A stretch of DNA of 48,867 bases, from contig CAAEMZ010000023.1 in assembly GCA_900757195.1 (NCBI GenBank), forward strand, positions 1 to 48,867, read 5' to 3'. The notes below the pieces were generated by a model. That model was not told the DNA's origin, made no database searches, and worked only from the letters and a program-made list of their open reading frames with translations. Below, in pieces: positions 9,005 through 18,975 of this stretch. The DNA comes from Lachnospiraceae bacterium (GTDB taxonomy: Bacteria; Bacillota; Clostridia; Lachnospirales; Lachnospiraceae). Each line of letters starts with the position of its first letter. The stretch's first letter is position 1. Position numbers and translations under genes: made by a program.

Positions 9005-12000
9005 ATGGCTGCGACCTTTTTCGAGGTATTTCCTGTTCTTAAACTGAATAAAAATATGGCGGCGCTTCTGGAAGAGGCGCGGATAGATAAAGTGGCGGCC
9101 AGTCAGGCGCATAACCGAATCCGTATTTATATGACCTGTCCGAGGCTGATCGCCTATGAAGAAATCCGTAAGCTGGAGGCTCAGATTGAAGCACAGCTTT
9201 TTGAAAATACGGACGTCCGTGTGGAAGTGGCGGACCGGTATGAGCTGTCGGAGATGTATACGCCGGAGCGGCTGATGACGATTTATTTTGACAGCTTTGA
9301 AGCGGAACTTCGCAGCTCCAGCGATCTGGAGGCCAATATTTTTCACAAGGCCCGGAAAGAATTTGCCGGGGCCAGCCGTATGGTCCTGACGGTGGAGGAT
9401 AACTTTATTACGGCGGCAAAAACTCCGGAAATCCGGGATAAGCTGCTGAATATTTTCCAGGAGCGTTTCGGGTATTATGTGGATATCGAAATCGTTTATG
9501 AGGAAACGAAGAAAAGCCGTCAGGCCGAGTATGCGGAAGAAACCTTCCAGCGGGAAGTCAGCACCATTGTCAAAAATTATGAAGAAGCGGAAGAAGCGAT
9601 GAAGGCCAAACAGGCGAAGGTTGAAGAACAGAAGCCTGCCCGCGATTTTAAAAAAGAAAATACATATGTCAGGAAGAAAATCATCGACCCGGATATTTTT
9701 TACGGACGTCCTTTCGAAGGTGATGAAATGCCGATTTCTGAAATCAATGATGAAATTGGTGAAGTGGTCGTCCGGGGCAAGGTGATTCAGCTTGAAACCC
9801 GGGAAATCCGAAATGAAAAAACGATTATTATGTTCGCTGTGACCGATTTCACGGACAGTATTATGGCAAAGGTCTTTACAAAAAATGAACAGCTTCCGCA
9901 GGTGCTTGCCAATCTGAAAGAGGGAACCTTTATCCGCATGAAGGCGGTGGCGATGATGGACAAGTATGACCACGGCATTGCGCTGGGCTCGGTGATGGGA
10001 ATTAAAAAGATTCCGGATTTTACAGAAAAACGGATGGATTTAAGTCCTGTAAAACGGGTGGAGCTTCATGCTCATACAACGATGAGCGATATGGACAGTG
10101 TGGCCGACTGCAAGACCATGCTGAAAACGGCCATGTCCTGGGGACATACGGCGATGGCTATTACCGACCACGGTGTTGTTCAGGCCTTTACGGATGCCAA
10201 CCACTGCGTGGAAGGGAAGGATTTCAAACCGATTTACGGGCTGGAAGGTTATCTGGTGGATGATTTAAAGCCGATTGTCTTTGATTCTGAAAATCAGAGC
10301 CTGGACAGCCGTTTTGTTGTATTTGATATTGAAACAACCGGGTTCAGCGCGGTCGGTGACCGGATCATTGAAATCGGCGCGGTCAAAGTGGAGAAAGGTG
10401 AAATTGTGGACCGTTACAGTACCTTTGTAAATCCACAGAGGCCGATTCCTTTTGAAATTGAAAAGCTGACGGGTATTAATGACGGTATGGTCGTTGATGC
10501 GCCGGATATTTCAGACGTTCTTCCGGAATTTATGAAATTTTCCGAGGACTGTATTATGGTTGCTCATAATGCGGAATTCGATATGAGTTTTATTAAAGAA
10601 AATTGCCGTAGAATGGGCATTGAACGGCAAGTTACCGTTGTGGATACGCTGGCTATGGCCCGGAGCCTGCTGCCGGATCTGAAAAATTATAAACTGGATA
10701 CGGTGGTCGAGGCTGTCGGCGGCAGTCTGGAAAATCACCACCGGGCGGTAGAAGATGCCGAGTCCACGGCGGATATTTTTGTTAAATTTGTGGCCCGGTT
10801 AAAGGATATGGGAGTTAAAGACCTGGATACGTTAAATGATATGAGCCAGATGTCTGTCAATGCCATTAAAAAGCTGAAGACCTACCATGTGATTATTCTG
10901 GCTCAGAATGATATCGGACGGATCAATCTCTATCGTCTGGTATCCTGGTCCCATCTGGATTATTATGCAAGACGGCCGAGAATTCCGAAGAGCCTTCTCC
11001 AGAAATATCGGGAAGGGCTGATTATCGGTTCGGCCTGTGAAGCCGGAGAACTTTATCAGGCCGTATTAAATGACCGTCCGGCGGATGAGATTGCCCGGAT
11101 TGCCGGATTTTATGATTATCTGGAAATCCAGCCCATCGGCAATAACCTGTTTATGATTGAAAGTGAGAAAATTCCTCAGATTCAGTCGAAGGAAGATTTG
11201 ATGGAAATGAACCGGAAGATCGTCCGTCTTGGCGAAAAATTTAAAAAACCGGTCTGTGCGACCTGCGATGTCCATTTTCTGAACCCGGAGGATGAAGTTT
11301 ACCGGCGGATTATTATGACCGGAAAGGGATTTTCGGATGCGGACCGGCAGCCGCCGCTGTATTTGCGTACGACAGAAGAGATGCTCAGCGAATTTATGTA
11401 TCTCGGTGCGGAAAAGGCCGAAGAAGTCGTTATTACGAATACGAACTATATTGCGGACCAGATTGAACGGATATCTCCGGTGCGGCCGGATAAATGTCCG
11501 CCGGTCATTCTGGATTCGGATAAAACGCTGAGAACTATCTGTTACGATAAGGCGCATGCGCTTTATGGGGAAAACCTTCCGGAGATCGTAGTGGAACGTC
11601 TGGAGCGGGAGCTGAATTCGATTATCGGAAATGGTTTTGCCGTGATGTATATTATCGCTCAGAAGCTGGTCTGGAAATCGGTGGCCGATGGCTATCTGGT
11701 GGGTTCCCGGGGTTCGGTCGGTTCTTCCTTTGCGGCATTTACTGCGGGGATTACGGAAGTCAATTCCCTTCCGGCCCACTATTTATGTCCAAAATGTAAA
11801 TACGTAGATTTTGATTCGGATTATGTAAAGAGCTTTTCCGGCCGTTCCGGCTGTGATATGGAAGATAAGGTCTGTCCGGTCTGCGGCGAGCCGCTTTTAA
11901 AAGAAGGCCATGATATTCCTTTTGAAACCTTCCTTGGATTTAAAGGAAATAAAGAGCCGGATATTGACCTCAATTTCTCCGGTGAATATCAGAGTAAGGC

Positions 12001-13393
12001 CCATGACTATACGGAGGTTATTTTCGGAAAAGGCCAGACCTTCCGTGCGGGGACCATTGGTACTCTGGCGGAAAAAACAGCTTACGGTTATGCACGGGGA
12101 TATTTTGAAGACCATAATATCGAAAAACGGGGCTGTGAACTGACACGACTTGCTTCCGGCTGTGTGGGCGTGCGCCGGACGACGGGACAGCATCCGGGCG
12201 GTATCATCGTTGTACCGCTGGGGGAAGAAATTTACTCTTTTACGCCGGTACAGCATCCGGCCAATGACCAGACGACCCGGACGATAACCACCCATTTCGA
12301 TTATCATTCCATTGACCATAACCTGCTTAAGCTGGATATTCTCGGTCACGATGATCCGACGATGATCCGTATGCTTCAGGATATTACCGGTGTGGACCCG
12401 ACGACCATACGGCTGGATGACCAGGAAGTGCTGTCGCTTTTCCATGGCCTGGATGCGCTGCATATTCAGCCGGAAGATATTGACGGTACGGACTTAGGAT
12501 CTCTTGGAATTCCGGAATTTGGCACGGATTTCGTTATGCAGATGCTCCGGGATACAAAACCGAAGGCATTTTCCGATCTGGTGCGTATTTCCGGTCTGTC
12601 CCATGGTACCGACGTTTGGCTGAACAACGCTCAGACGTTGATTAAAGAGGGAAAGGCGGAAATTTCCACGGCCATCTGTACCCGTGATGATATTATGATT
12701 TACCTTATTAATAAAGGGGTGGAATCGGAACAGTCCTTTAAGATTATGGAAAGCGTCCGTAAAGGAAAGGGACTGACACCGGAATGGGAAGCGATTATGA
12801 AGGAACACGATGTGCCCGACTGGTATATCTGGTCCTGTAAAAAGATTAAATACATGTTCCCGAAGGCCCATGCGGTGGCCTACGTTATGATGGGATTCCG
12901 GATTGCCTGGTTTAAAATCCACTATCCGCTGGCCTATTATGCCGCCTTCTTTACCATCCGTGCCACAGCCTTTGATTATGCGATGATGTGCCGGGGAAAA
13001 GAAGAGCTGGAACGGCATCTGAAAATTTATAAGTCCAACCCGAACCTGACAGCGAAGGAAAAGGATACCCTCAGGGACATGAAAATCGTTCAGGAATTTT
13101 ATGCGCGGGGATTTGAATTTCTTCCGATTGATATTTATCATTCCGAGGCGGTCAAGTTCCACATTGTTGGCGATAAGCTGCTGCCGCCGTTTTCATCCAT
13201 TGAAGGCATGGGCGGCATTGCGGCGGAAGCGCTGGAAATAGCGGCAAAGGGCGAACCTTTTATGTCGAAGGATGATATTCAGCAGCGGGCAAAAGTCAGC
13301 CGGACGACGCTGGATGTTATGGGTGAGATGGGACTGCTCGGTGATTTGCCGGAGAGCAACCAGCTTTCGATTTTCGATTTAAAAATCGGATAA
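9005..13393 (+). CDS. polC: DNA polymerase III alpha subunit, PolC type
   Basis: This replicative polymerase of 1462 residues is the low-GC Gram-positive form with built-in proofreading. The order is an N-terminal domain and OB fold, then a PHP domain starting near residue 353 (ELHAHTTMSDMD). A 3'-5' DEDD exonuclease is inserted near 438 (VVFDIETTGFS, later AHNAEFDMSF). A zinc-binding insert at about 927-960 (CPKCKY, CPVCGEP) and the palm motif PDIDLNFSGEYQ near 985 follow. The thumb and C-terminal portions are full length. Its ribosome site lies inside the ispG end. I see no frameshift. Confidence 0.98.
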   Translation: MAATFFEVFPVLKLNKNMAALLEEARIDKVAASQAHNRIRIYMTCPRLIAYEEIRKLEAQIEAQLFENTDVRVEVADRYELSEMYTPERLMTIYFDSFEAELRSSSDLEANIFHKARKEFAGASRMVLTVEDNFITAAKTPEIRDKLLNIFQERFGYYVDIEIVYEETKKSRQAEYAEETFQREVSTIVKNYEEAEEAMKAKQAKVEEQKPARDFKKENTYVRKKIIDPDIFYGRPFEGDEMPISEINDEIGEVVVRGKVIQLETREIRNEKTIIMFAVTDFTDSIMAKVFTKNEQLPQVLANLKEGTFIRMKAVAMMDKYDHGIALGSVMGIKKIPDFTEKRMDLSPVKRVELHAHTTMSDMDSVADCKTMLKTAMSWGHTAMAITDHGVVQAFTDANHCVEGKDFKPIYGLEGYLVDDLKPIVFDSENQSLDSRFVVFDIETTGFSAVGDRIIEIGAVKVEKGEIVDRYSTFVNPQRPIPFEIEKLTGINDGMVVDAPDISDVLPEFMKFSEDCIMVAHNAEFDMSFIKENCRRMGIERQVTVVDTLAMARSLLPDLKNYKLDTVVEAVGGSLENHHRAVEDAESTADIFVKFVARLKDMGVKDLDTLNDMSQMSVNAIKKLKTYHVIILAQNDIGRINLYRLVSWSHLDYYARRPRIPKSLLQKYREGLIIGSACEAGELYQAVLNDRPADEIARIAGFYDYLEIQPIGNNLFMIESEKIPQIQSKEDLMEMNRKIVRLGEKFKKPVCATCDVHFLNPEDEVYRRIIMTGKGFSDADRQPPLYLRTTEEMLSEFMYLGAEKAEEVVITNTNYIADQIERISPVRPDKCPPVILDSDKTLRTICYDKAHALYGENLPEIVVERLERELNSIIGNGFAVMYIIAQKLVWKSVADGYLVGSRGSVGSSFAAFTAGITEVNSLPAHYLCPKCKYVDFDSDYVKSFSGRSGCDMEDKVCPVCGEPLLKEGHDIPFETFLGFKGNKEPDIDLNFSGEYQSKAHDYTEVIFGKGQTFRAGTIGTLAEKTAYGYARGYFEDHNIEKRGCELTRLASGCVGVRRTTGQHPGGIIVVPLGEEIYSFTPVQHPANDQTTRTITTHFDYHSIDHNLLKLDILGHDDPTMIRMLQDITGVDPTTIRLDDQEVLSLFHGLDALHIQPEDIDGTDLGSLGIPEFGTDFVMQMLRDTKPKAFSDLVRISGLSHGTDVWLNNAQTLIKEGKAEISTAICTRDDIMIYLINKGVESEQSFKIMESVRKGKGLTPEWEAIMKEHDVPDWYIWSCKKIKYMFPKAHAVAYVMMGFRIAWFKIHYPLAYYAAFFTIRATAFDYAMMCRGKEELERHLKIYKSNPNLTAKEKDTLRDMKIVQEFYARGFEFLPIDIYHSEAVKFHIVGDKLLPPFSSIEGMGGIAAEALEIAAKGEPFMSKDDIQQRAKVSRTTLDVMGEMGLLGDLPESNQLSIFDLKIG

Positions 13394-13421
13394 TGAAACA
13401 AAAGATAAGGGTGAGACGTTT

Positions 13422-14339
13422 ATGTATTATTTTGTTGTAAATCCCCAGGCCAGGTCAGGCAAAGGAAAGGTTACCTGGGAGAAAATAGAGAAGGTTCTGC
13501 AGAGACGGGAGATTCCCTATGAAGTTCTGTTTACGGAAATGCAGGGGCAGGCAGGACTTTTGGCGCGAAAAGCCGCAGAAAATAGAGCAGAAGATAAAAT
13601 TATTGTGGCGATCGGCGGGGACGGAACGGTTTCGGAGGTTATGAGCGGTATTTTTGACCATCCGGAAATCACCTTTGGCTATATTCCTGTCGGTTCAGGC
13701 AATGATTTTGCCCGTGGCCTTGGCATTTCAACGGACTGGCGGGAAGCGCTGGAAGGAGTCCTGGCACCGAAGTACCGGATTTTTCTGCATCCCGGAAGGC
13801 TTGAATTTGACGGAAGAACCCGGCATTTCGGAGAGAGCATGGGCATCGGTTTTGATGCAGCAGTCTGCAGCGGCGCCAACCGTCTGCGTTTTAAATCTGT
13901 TTTTAACCGGCTGGGACTCGGAAAATTTACCTATACGGGGATTGCGTTAAAGCTTTTAATCACAAGTTCCTGCGACCGGATGAAGATTCGTCTGGACGGC
14001 AAGGCGGTGCATACCTTTTCAAAGGTTCTTTTTGCCTGTGGTATGAATGGCCCTTACGAGGGCGGCGGCTTTAAATTTGCGCCGGAAGCCAGTGTGGATG
14101 ATGGAATGATTCATCTGTGTGTTGCGGCCGGCCTTCCGATTTATAAACGCTTCCTCCTTTTGCCGAAGGCGCTGGCCGGAAAACATGTGGGCGCCGAAGG
14201 CATTTATATGTTTACCTGTAAAAAGGCGGAAATTATTTCCTCCAGGCCGAAATTTATTCAGGGTGACGGTGAAGTTTTCGGGCCTGTGAAAAAAGTGACA
14301 GCCAGCGTGGAGGATATTGGAATTCCTTTTATCTATTAG
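13422..14339 (+). CDS. Diacylglycerol/lipid kinase (DagK/YegS family)
   Basis: This protein of 305 residues is a member of the DAGK catalytic family. The signature GGDGTVSEVMSGI lies near residue 64 and the second motif PVGSGNDFARGLG is present. In Firmicutes such kinases recycle diacylglycerol left by lipoteichoic acid synthesis, or phosphorylate related lipids; the substrate here is not determined by sequence. The typical C-terminal beta-sandwich segment ends with the family's QGDGE motif. It follows polC by 28 nt with AAGGGTGAG before the start. Confidence 0.9.
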   Translation: MYYFVVNPQARSGKGKVTWEKIEKVLQRREIPYEVLFTEMQGQAGLLARKAAENRAEDKIIVAIGGDGTVSEVMSGIFDHPEITFGYIPVGSGNDFARGLGISTDWREALEGVLAPKYRIFLHPGRLEFDGRTRHFGESMGIGFDAAVCSGANRLRFKSVFNRLGLGKFTYTGIALKLLITSSCDRMKIRLDGKAVHTFSKVLFACGMNGPYEGGGFKFAPEASVDDGMIHLCVAAGLPIYKRFLLLPKALAGKHVGAEGIYMFTCKKAEIISSRPKFIQGDGEVFGPVKKVTASVEDIGIPFIY

Positions 14340-14467
14340 TTAAAAAATATCCCTTGTGTGTTTGTCACATGCATTTATACGTTTTCCGAAGCTGAAAAAT
14401 GAAGATATTTTACAAGTCTTTTGAAAAATGGAGTGGTAAAATAAGAATCATTAAGGAGGAAACGTAC

Positions 14468-15307
14468 ATGAAGAAAGAAACGAGAACGGTCGTTTACGAT
14501 GATGAACTGCGGTTGGAAGCCTATCGTTTTGAAGGAACTCAACAGCCTTTCCCCAACCATTTCCATGAGTATTTTGTCATTGGTTTTGTCGAGGACGGAG
14601 AACGGTGCCTGTTCTGCAGAAATCAGGAATATGTGATAAAAAAAGGCAATATTGTTTTGTTTAATCCGGGAGATAATCATGGCTGTGTACAAAATGATGG
14701 AGGCGCTTTTGATTACCGGGGATTAAATATTTCCAGGACAGTCATGTCGGATTTGGCCGAAGAAGTGACTGGAAAGCGGACGCTTCCCGGCTTTTCAAAG
14801 AATGTGATATTTGATGAAGAAGTGAAGGGTTATTTACGTCCGCTTCACGAAATGATTATGACTGGCTCCGGTGAGTTTGGAAAAGAAGAAAGTCTGCTTC
14901 TCTTACTGGCTCTGCTGTTTCAGAGATATGGACAACCCTTTGAACGATGTATTCCGGAGTGTCGGGAAGAGATTGAGAAAGCCTGTGTTTTTATGGAACA
15001 GCACTATGCCGAACATATTTATTTAGACCAGATCTGCCGCTATGCCGGGCTTAGTAAATCTGCCCTGCTCCGGGCTTTTACAAAATCAAAAGGGGTGACC
15101 CCATACCTTTACTTGCAAAACATCCGTATCGGGGAAGCAAAGAAACGATTGGAGCAGGGAATGGCTCCGATTGAAGCGGCACTATCGACGGGCTTTTCTG
15201 ACCAAAGTCATTTTACGAATTATTTCAATAGCTTTATCGGTCTTGCTCCCGGCATCTACCGGGATATTTTTAAAACCGGGGCGGGAGGAAATCAGAATGG
15301 AGAATAG
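14468..15307 (+). CDS. AraC-family transcriptional regulator with cupin sensor domain
   Basis: This regulator of 279 residues has an N-terminal cupin-like ligand domain (PFPNHFHEYFVIG and FNPGDNHGC) and a C-terminal double helix-turn-helix DNA-binding domain (YLDQICRYAGLSKSALLRAF and ALSTGFSDQSHFTNYF). The start follows AAGGAGGAAAC, so the upstream in-frame extension is left out. Its last codons overlap the next gene, an EamA exporter. The regulator therefore probably senses a metabolite or toxic compound handled by that exporter. The ligand is unknown. Confidence 0.9.
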   Translation: MKKETRTVVYDDELRLEAYRFEGTQQPFPNHFHEYFVIGFVEDGERCLFCRNQEYVIKKGNIVLFNPGDNHGCVQNDGGAFDYRGLNISRTVMSDLAEEVTGKRTLPGFSKNVIFDEEVKGYLRPLHEMIMTGSGEFGKEESLLLLLALLFQRYGQPFERCIPECREEIEKACVFMEQHYAEHIYLDQICRYAGLSKSALLRAFTKSKGVTPYLYLQNIRIGEAKKRLEQGMAPIEAALSTGFSDQSHFTNYFNSFIGLAPGIYRDIFKTGAGGNQNGE

Positions 15308-16199
15308 ACAGACCACAGGGCATTTATCAGCCCTGCTTACAATCATCATTTGGGGAACAACTTTTATTTCCACAAAGATTTTATTAGCGGATTTTCAGCC
15401 CGTAGAGATTTTATTTTTCCGTTTTGTCATGGGACTGCTGATTTTGATGCTGGTCTATCCTCACCGATTAAAGGGAACAACACCGGGGCAGGAATTTACA
15501 TTTGCTGCTGCCGGATTGTGTGGAATCTGTATGTACTACCTGTTGGAGAACATAGCCCTGACCTATACGCTGGCTTCCAATGTGGGTGTTATTATTTCTG
15601 TGGCTCCCTTTTTTACGGCAATTTTGACACACCTGTTTTTGAAGGATGAAGAAAAACTGCGGCCGAATTTTTTCATCGGATTTGTCGTTGCTATGGCCGG
15701 AATTATTTTGATTAGCTTTAATGGTTCAAAATTGGAGCTGAACCCGACGGGGGATCTTCTGGCTTTGCTGGCGGCCCTGGTATGGGCCTGCTATTCGGTA
15801 TTGACAAAGAAAATCAGCGGCTATGGCTGCAATACCATTCTTACCACAAGACGGGTGTTCTTCTATGGTATTCTGTTTATGATACCGCCTTTGTTCCTGT
15901 TTGATTTCAAACTGGAACTGTCAAGATTTGCTGATCCGGTATATCTGTTTAATATTGTATATCTGGGGCTGGGGGCTTCCGCTCTTTGTTTTGTTACATG
16001 GAATTTTGCTGTCAAAGTATTGGGAGCGGTTAAGACAAGCATCTATATTTATATGGTTCCTGTGATTACGGTAGTAACTTCAGTACTGATCCTGCACGAA
16101 AAAATCACAGCGCTGGCAGGTATCGGAACAGTTTTGATTTTAGCCGGACTGTTCCTTTCCGAAAGCAAGCGGTTTAAGCTAAAGCGGCTGAACATTTAA
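15297..16199 (+). CDS. EamA/DMT-superfamily permease
   Basis: This integral membrane protein of 300 residues has about ten hydrophobic helices in two homologous EamA halves, including ALLTIIIWGTTFISTK at the N terminus and LLALLAALVWACYSVLTKK opening the second half. Such transporters export amino acids or other metabolites; no substrate can be named. GGGAGGAA lies just before the start, inside the end of the AraC gene. Overlap by 11 nt indicates translational coupling with its likely regulator. Confidence 0.92.
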   Translation: MENRQTTGHLSALLTIIIWGTTFISTKILLADFQPVEILFFRFVMGLLILMLVYPHRLKGTTPGQEFTFAAAGLCGICMYYLLENIALTYTLASNVGVIISVAPFFTAILTHLFLKDEEKLRPNFFIGFVVAMAGIILISFNGSKLELNPTGDLLALLAALVWACYSVLTKKISGYGCNTILTTRRVFFYGILFMIPPLFLFDFKLELSRFADPVYLFNIVYLGLGASALCFVTWNFAVKVLGAVKTSIYIYMVPVITVVTSVLILHEKITALAGIGTVLILAGLFLSESKRFKLKRLNI

Positions 16200-16344
16200 C
16201 AGATGGTGCCGCCATCTGGCAAATAGGCCACAGTTATTGTAAAAATAGGCCTGATTGAGTATTTTGAAGAATATAAAGAAAAATATATGTTACTGGAGGA
16301 ATCTTTCGGTCCCTGGGATAAAAACAGCATTGGGGGGATAACAG

Positions 16345-16680
16345 ATGATAAAAAGGGAAGAAGTCTTAAACTATGGCCTTTCTTTTGCGGATGTTTATGT
16401 GGATACGCCATTTCACGACACGAACTGGGTCCTTTTGCGGTATCGAAAAAATAAAAAAGCATTTGCGTGGACTTATGAACGAAATGGTCATATATGGGTT
16501 AACGTAAAAGTAGATCCGGAGTGGCGGGATTTTTGGAGAAAAACATATGCATCGGTTCTGCCGGGATATCATCAGAATAAGGAACATTGGAATTCAATTA
16601 TTCTGGATGGCACAATTCCGGATAGAGATATTCAACGGATGATTTCAGAAAGTTATGATTTGATTGTCGGAAAAAAATAA
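16345..16680 (+). CDS. MmcQ/YjbR family protein
   Basis: This small protein of 111 residues matches the YjbR fold family by its pattern: an N-terminal REEVLNYGLSF, a central KAFAWTYERNGHIWVNVKVDPEW and a terminal LPGYHQNKEHWNSIILDG followed by a helix. Some members bind DNA, but the function is generally unknown. GGGGGG lies ahead of the start. The 145 bases upstream hold no clear gene. Confidence 0.85.
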   Translation: MIKREEVLNYGLSFADVYVDTPFHDTNWVLLRYRKNKKAFAWTYERNGHIWVNVKVDPEWRDFWRKTYASVLPGYHQNKEHWNSIILDGTIPDRDIQRMISESYDLIVGKK

Positions 16681-16713
16681 AGAGATTTTAATAATGACAG
16701 GGAGGCAGGGAAA

Positions 16714-17124
16714 ATGTGGGTTTGTCCAAAATGCGGCAGAGCATTTAAAAAACAGAATCAGTCCCATTACTGTGGAGATGCGCCAAAAACGATCGACCAG
16801 TATATTGAAGCACAGTCAGAGGAAGTACAGCCGTATCTTCTGAAAATCCGAAATGCGATACACGATGCAATCCCCGAAGCACAGGAACGTATTTCGTGGA
16901 GCATGCCGACCTTTTGGAAGGGGCATAACATCATTCATTTTGCTGCCAATAAAAAACATATCGGATTATATGCGGGGGAAGAAGCGGTTATTGAATTTGA
17001 AGAAATGCTGAAACCCTATAAGACAAGCAAAGGAACGATTCAAATTCCGTATAAAGAACCTCTGCCGCTGGATTTGATCGCACGAATTGCTGTGTGGTGT
17101 TATGAAACAGGAAATCATCCGTAA
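16714..17124 (+). CDS. DUF1801-domain protein with N-terminal zinc-knuckle-like segment
   Basis: This protein of 136 residues has a short N-terminal Cys/His segment (CPKCGRAF, then HYC) that could bind zinc. A DUF1801/YdhG-like domain follows, seen in EVQPYLLKIRNAIHDAIPEA, ISWSMPTFWKG and the C-terminal IQIPYKEPLPLDLIARI. The family has been linked to iron handling or general stress by fold only; function here is open. It sits 33 nt after the YjbR gene, with GGGAGG before the start, and the two may be cotranscribed. Confidence 0.85.
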   Translation: MWVCPKCGRAFKKQNQSHYCGDAPKTIDQYIEAQSEEVQPYLLKIRNAIHDAIPEAQERISWSMPTFWKGHNIIHFAANKKHIGLYAGEEAVIEFEEMLKPYKTSKGTIQIPYKEPLPLDLIARIAVWCYETGNHP

Positions 17125-17224
17125 CATTCATTGGCTGTTTTATAAAAAAGTTCAGGTATCCTGTGAAAACAATCTGCAGGCCGCAGGCTGAAGCCGTTTT
17201 GAGAAATATGGGGACTTTTCCCCC

Positions 17225-17253
17225 TTGCTTTTTATCTGGAATGGTGATAAACT
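17225..17253 (+). promoter_or_regulatory. Possible promoter of the rimP-infB operon
   Basis: TTGCTT and TAAACT are separated by 17 nt. The -10 element is imperfect, so this is a moderate candidate. It lies about 95 nt before rimP in the only sizeable gap upstream of the operon. Confidence 0.4.
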
Positions 17254-17283
17254 GATTAAGATAACTGATTATGATTAAACTAG

Positions 17284-17305
17284 AGAGTGGGCGTGAGTCC
17301 ACTCT
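17284..17305 (+). promoter_or_regulatory. Hairpin in the rimP leader
   Basis: AGAGTGG pairs with CCACTCT around the 8-nt loop GCGTGAGT, followed by TTTG. It lies in the untranslated leader of the operon. Similar short stems occur upstream of rimP in other Firmicutes, from general knowledge; any regulatory role here is inferred. Confidence 0.5.
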
Positions 17306-17348
17306 TTGTACGTGTTATGGGGAAAAAAGTTTAAGGAGAGTAGTAAAT

Positions 17349-17813
17349 TTGGCAAAGAAGAATTATGAAAGTAAAACAGAGGCGCTGATTCAGCCGTTGA
17401 TTGATGCGAATCATTTTGAACTGGTTGATGTGGAATGGGTCAAGGAAGGTGCAAACTGGTATTTGCGAGTGTATATTGATAAGGAAGGCGGAATCGGCGT
17501 GGACGACTGTGAGTTGATCAGCCGCGCTTTTGATGAGATACTGGAAAGCGAAGACTATATTTCCGAGAACTATATTTTTGAAGTAAGTTCCCCAGGGCTT
17601 GACCGGCCTTTAAAGAAGGAAAAGGATTTTGCTCGAAGCATCGGTAAAGATGTGGAGATTAAATTATATAAGGCACTGAACAAAGAAAAAGAATTTTTCG
17701 GTGTGCTGACGGCTTACGATAAGGATACAATTACGATTGAACTGGATGACGGGGATACAATGGTCTTTAACCGGACAGATGTGGCTTTAATCCGTTTGGC
17801 ATTTTTTTACTAG
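17349..17813 (+). CDS. rimP: Ribosome maturation factor RimP
   Basis: This protein of 154 residues assists maturation of the 30S ribosomal subunit. The N-terminal alpha/beta domain contains LVDVEWVKEGANWYLRVYID, CELISRAFDEILE and FEVSSPGLDRPLK, all family hallmarks, and the C-terminal half is an SH3-like domain. The start is TTG at 17349, giving MAKKNYESK, because AAGGAGAG lies 8 nt upstream; no ATG fits. nusA follows 19 nt after the stop. Confidence 0.95.
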   Translation: MAKKNYESKTEALIQPLIDANHFELVDVEWVKEGANWYLRVYIDKEGGIGVDDCELISRAFDEILESEDYISENYIFEVSSPGLDRPLKKEKDFARSIGKDVEIKLYKALNKEKEFFGVLTAYDKDTITIELDDGDTMVFNRTDVALIRLAFFY

Positions 17814-17832
17814 AATAGGAGGAATTTAGAAA

Positions 17833-18975
17833 ATGAATAATGGACGTGAATTAATCGAAGCTTTAAATCAGATTGAGAAAGAAAAAGGAATCAGCAAAGA
17901 CATTCTTCTGGAGGCCATGGAAAATTCACTGGTGGCTGCCTGCAAAAATGAGTATGGCAAAGCCGATAATATCCGGGTGAATATTGACCGTGAAACCGGC
18001 GATGTGGTTGTTTATGCGGAAAAAGAGGTGGTTGAAGAGGTTGAGGACGATGTTCTTGAAATCAGCCTTGCCAATGCCCGTTTAAGAGATATCAAATGTG
18101 AACTCGGGGATATTGTCCATGTGGAAGTCACTCCGAGAAACTTTGGCCGTATTGCTGCCCAGAAGGCAAAACAGGTGGTTGTTCAGAAAATCCGTGAAGA
18201 AGAACGGAAGTCCTTATATCATCAGTATTATGATAAGGAAAGAGATATTGTGACCGGTATTGTTCAGCGGTATATGGGACGCAATATCAGCATTAATCTC
18301 GGTAAAGTGGATACCGTACTTCCTGAGGCAGAGCAGGTGAAGGGGGAATATTTCCAGCCGACAGAACGTATCAAACTGTATGTGGTTGAAGTTAAGGATA
18401 CGACAAAAGGACCGAAGATCACGGTTTCCAGAACCCATCCGGAACTGGTGAAACGTTTATTTGAATACGAGGTGGCAGAAGTCAGAGACGGTACCGTGGA
18501 AATCTGCAGCATTTCCCGTGAAGCAGGTTCCAGAACAAAGATTGCGGTGCGTTCCAATAACCCGGATGTTGATCCTGTAGGCGCATGTGTTGGTCTGAAC
18601 GGTTCCAGAGTTAACGCCGTTGTCGATGAACTTCGGGGCGAAAAAATTGATATTGTCAATTGGAATGAAGATCCGGCCGTTTTCATCGAAAACGCTCTGA
18701 GCCCTGCAAAAGTTGTTTCTGTTACGGCAGATGAAGAAGAAAAAACAGCGTCTGTCATTGTTCCGGATTACCAGCTTTCACTGGCGATCGGTAAAGAAGG
18801 ACAGAATGCCAGACTGGCAGCCCGTCTGACCGGCTATAAGATTGATATTAAGAGTGAATCCCAGGCCAGCGAAGAAGCATTTGCGGAAGCGGATGGCATG
18901 GAAGAAGATATTCTGATGGAAGCAGATCTGGAAGAATCTGTGGAAATGCAGGAAAATCAGGATGTGGAGGAATAA
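17833..18975 (+). CDS. nusA: Transcription termination/antitermination factor NusA
   Basis: This RNA-polymerase-associated factor of 380 residues modulates pausing, termination and antitermination. The order is an N-terminal RNAP-binding domain, an S1 domain (about 135-200), KH1 (ACVGLNGSRVNAVVDELRGE) and KH2 (LAIGKEGQNARLAARLTGYK). An acidic tail replaces the extra C-terminal repeats of proteobacterial NusA, as is normal in Firmicutes. GGAGGAA precedes the start. Its stop overlaps the ylxR start by one base. Confidence 0.97.
   Translation: MNNGRELIEALNQIEKEKGISKDILLEAMENSLVAACKNEYGKADNIRVNIDRETGDVVVYAEKEVVEEVEDDVLEISLANARLRDIKCELGDIVHVEVTPRNFGRIAAQKAKQVVVQKIREEERKSLYHQYYDKERDIVTGIVQRYMGRNISINLGKVDTVLPEAEQVKGEYFQPTERIKLYVVEVKDTTKGPKITVSRTHPELVKRLFEYEVAEVRDGTVEICSISREAGSRTKIAVRSNNPDVDPVGACVGLNGSRVNAVVDELRGEKIDIVNWNEDPAVFIENALSPAKVVSVTADEEEKTASVIVPDYQLSLAIGKEGQNARLAARLTGYKIDIKSESQASEEAFAEADGMEEDILMEADLEESVEMQENQDVEE

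Noticed and set aside
8969..9973. 334-codon minus-strand open frame opposite polC
   Set aside because: It covers the 5' end of polC in antisense and shows no family pattern.
16232..16452. Possible gene remnant (EYFEEYKEKYMLLEESFGPW) upstream of the YjbR gene
   Set aside because: The first part reads like protein, but there is no good start, no family I recognise, and the frame soon overlaps the YjbR gene in another frame. Too little to annotate.
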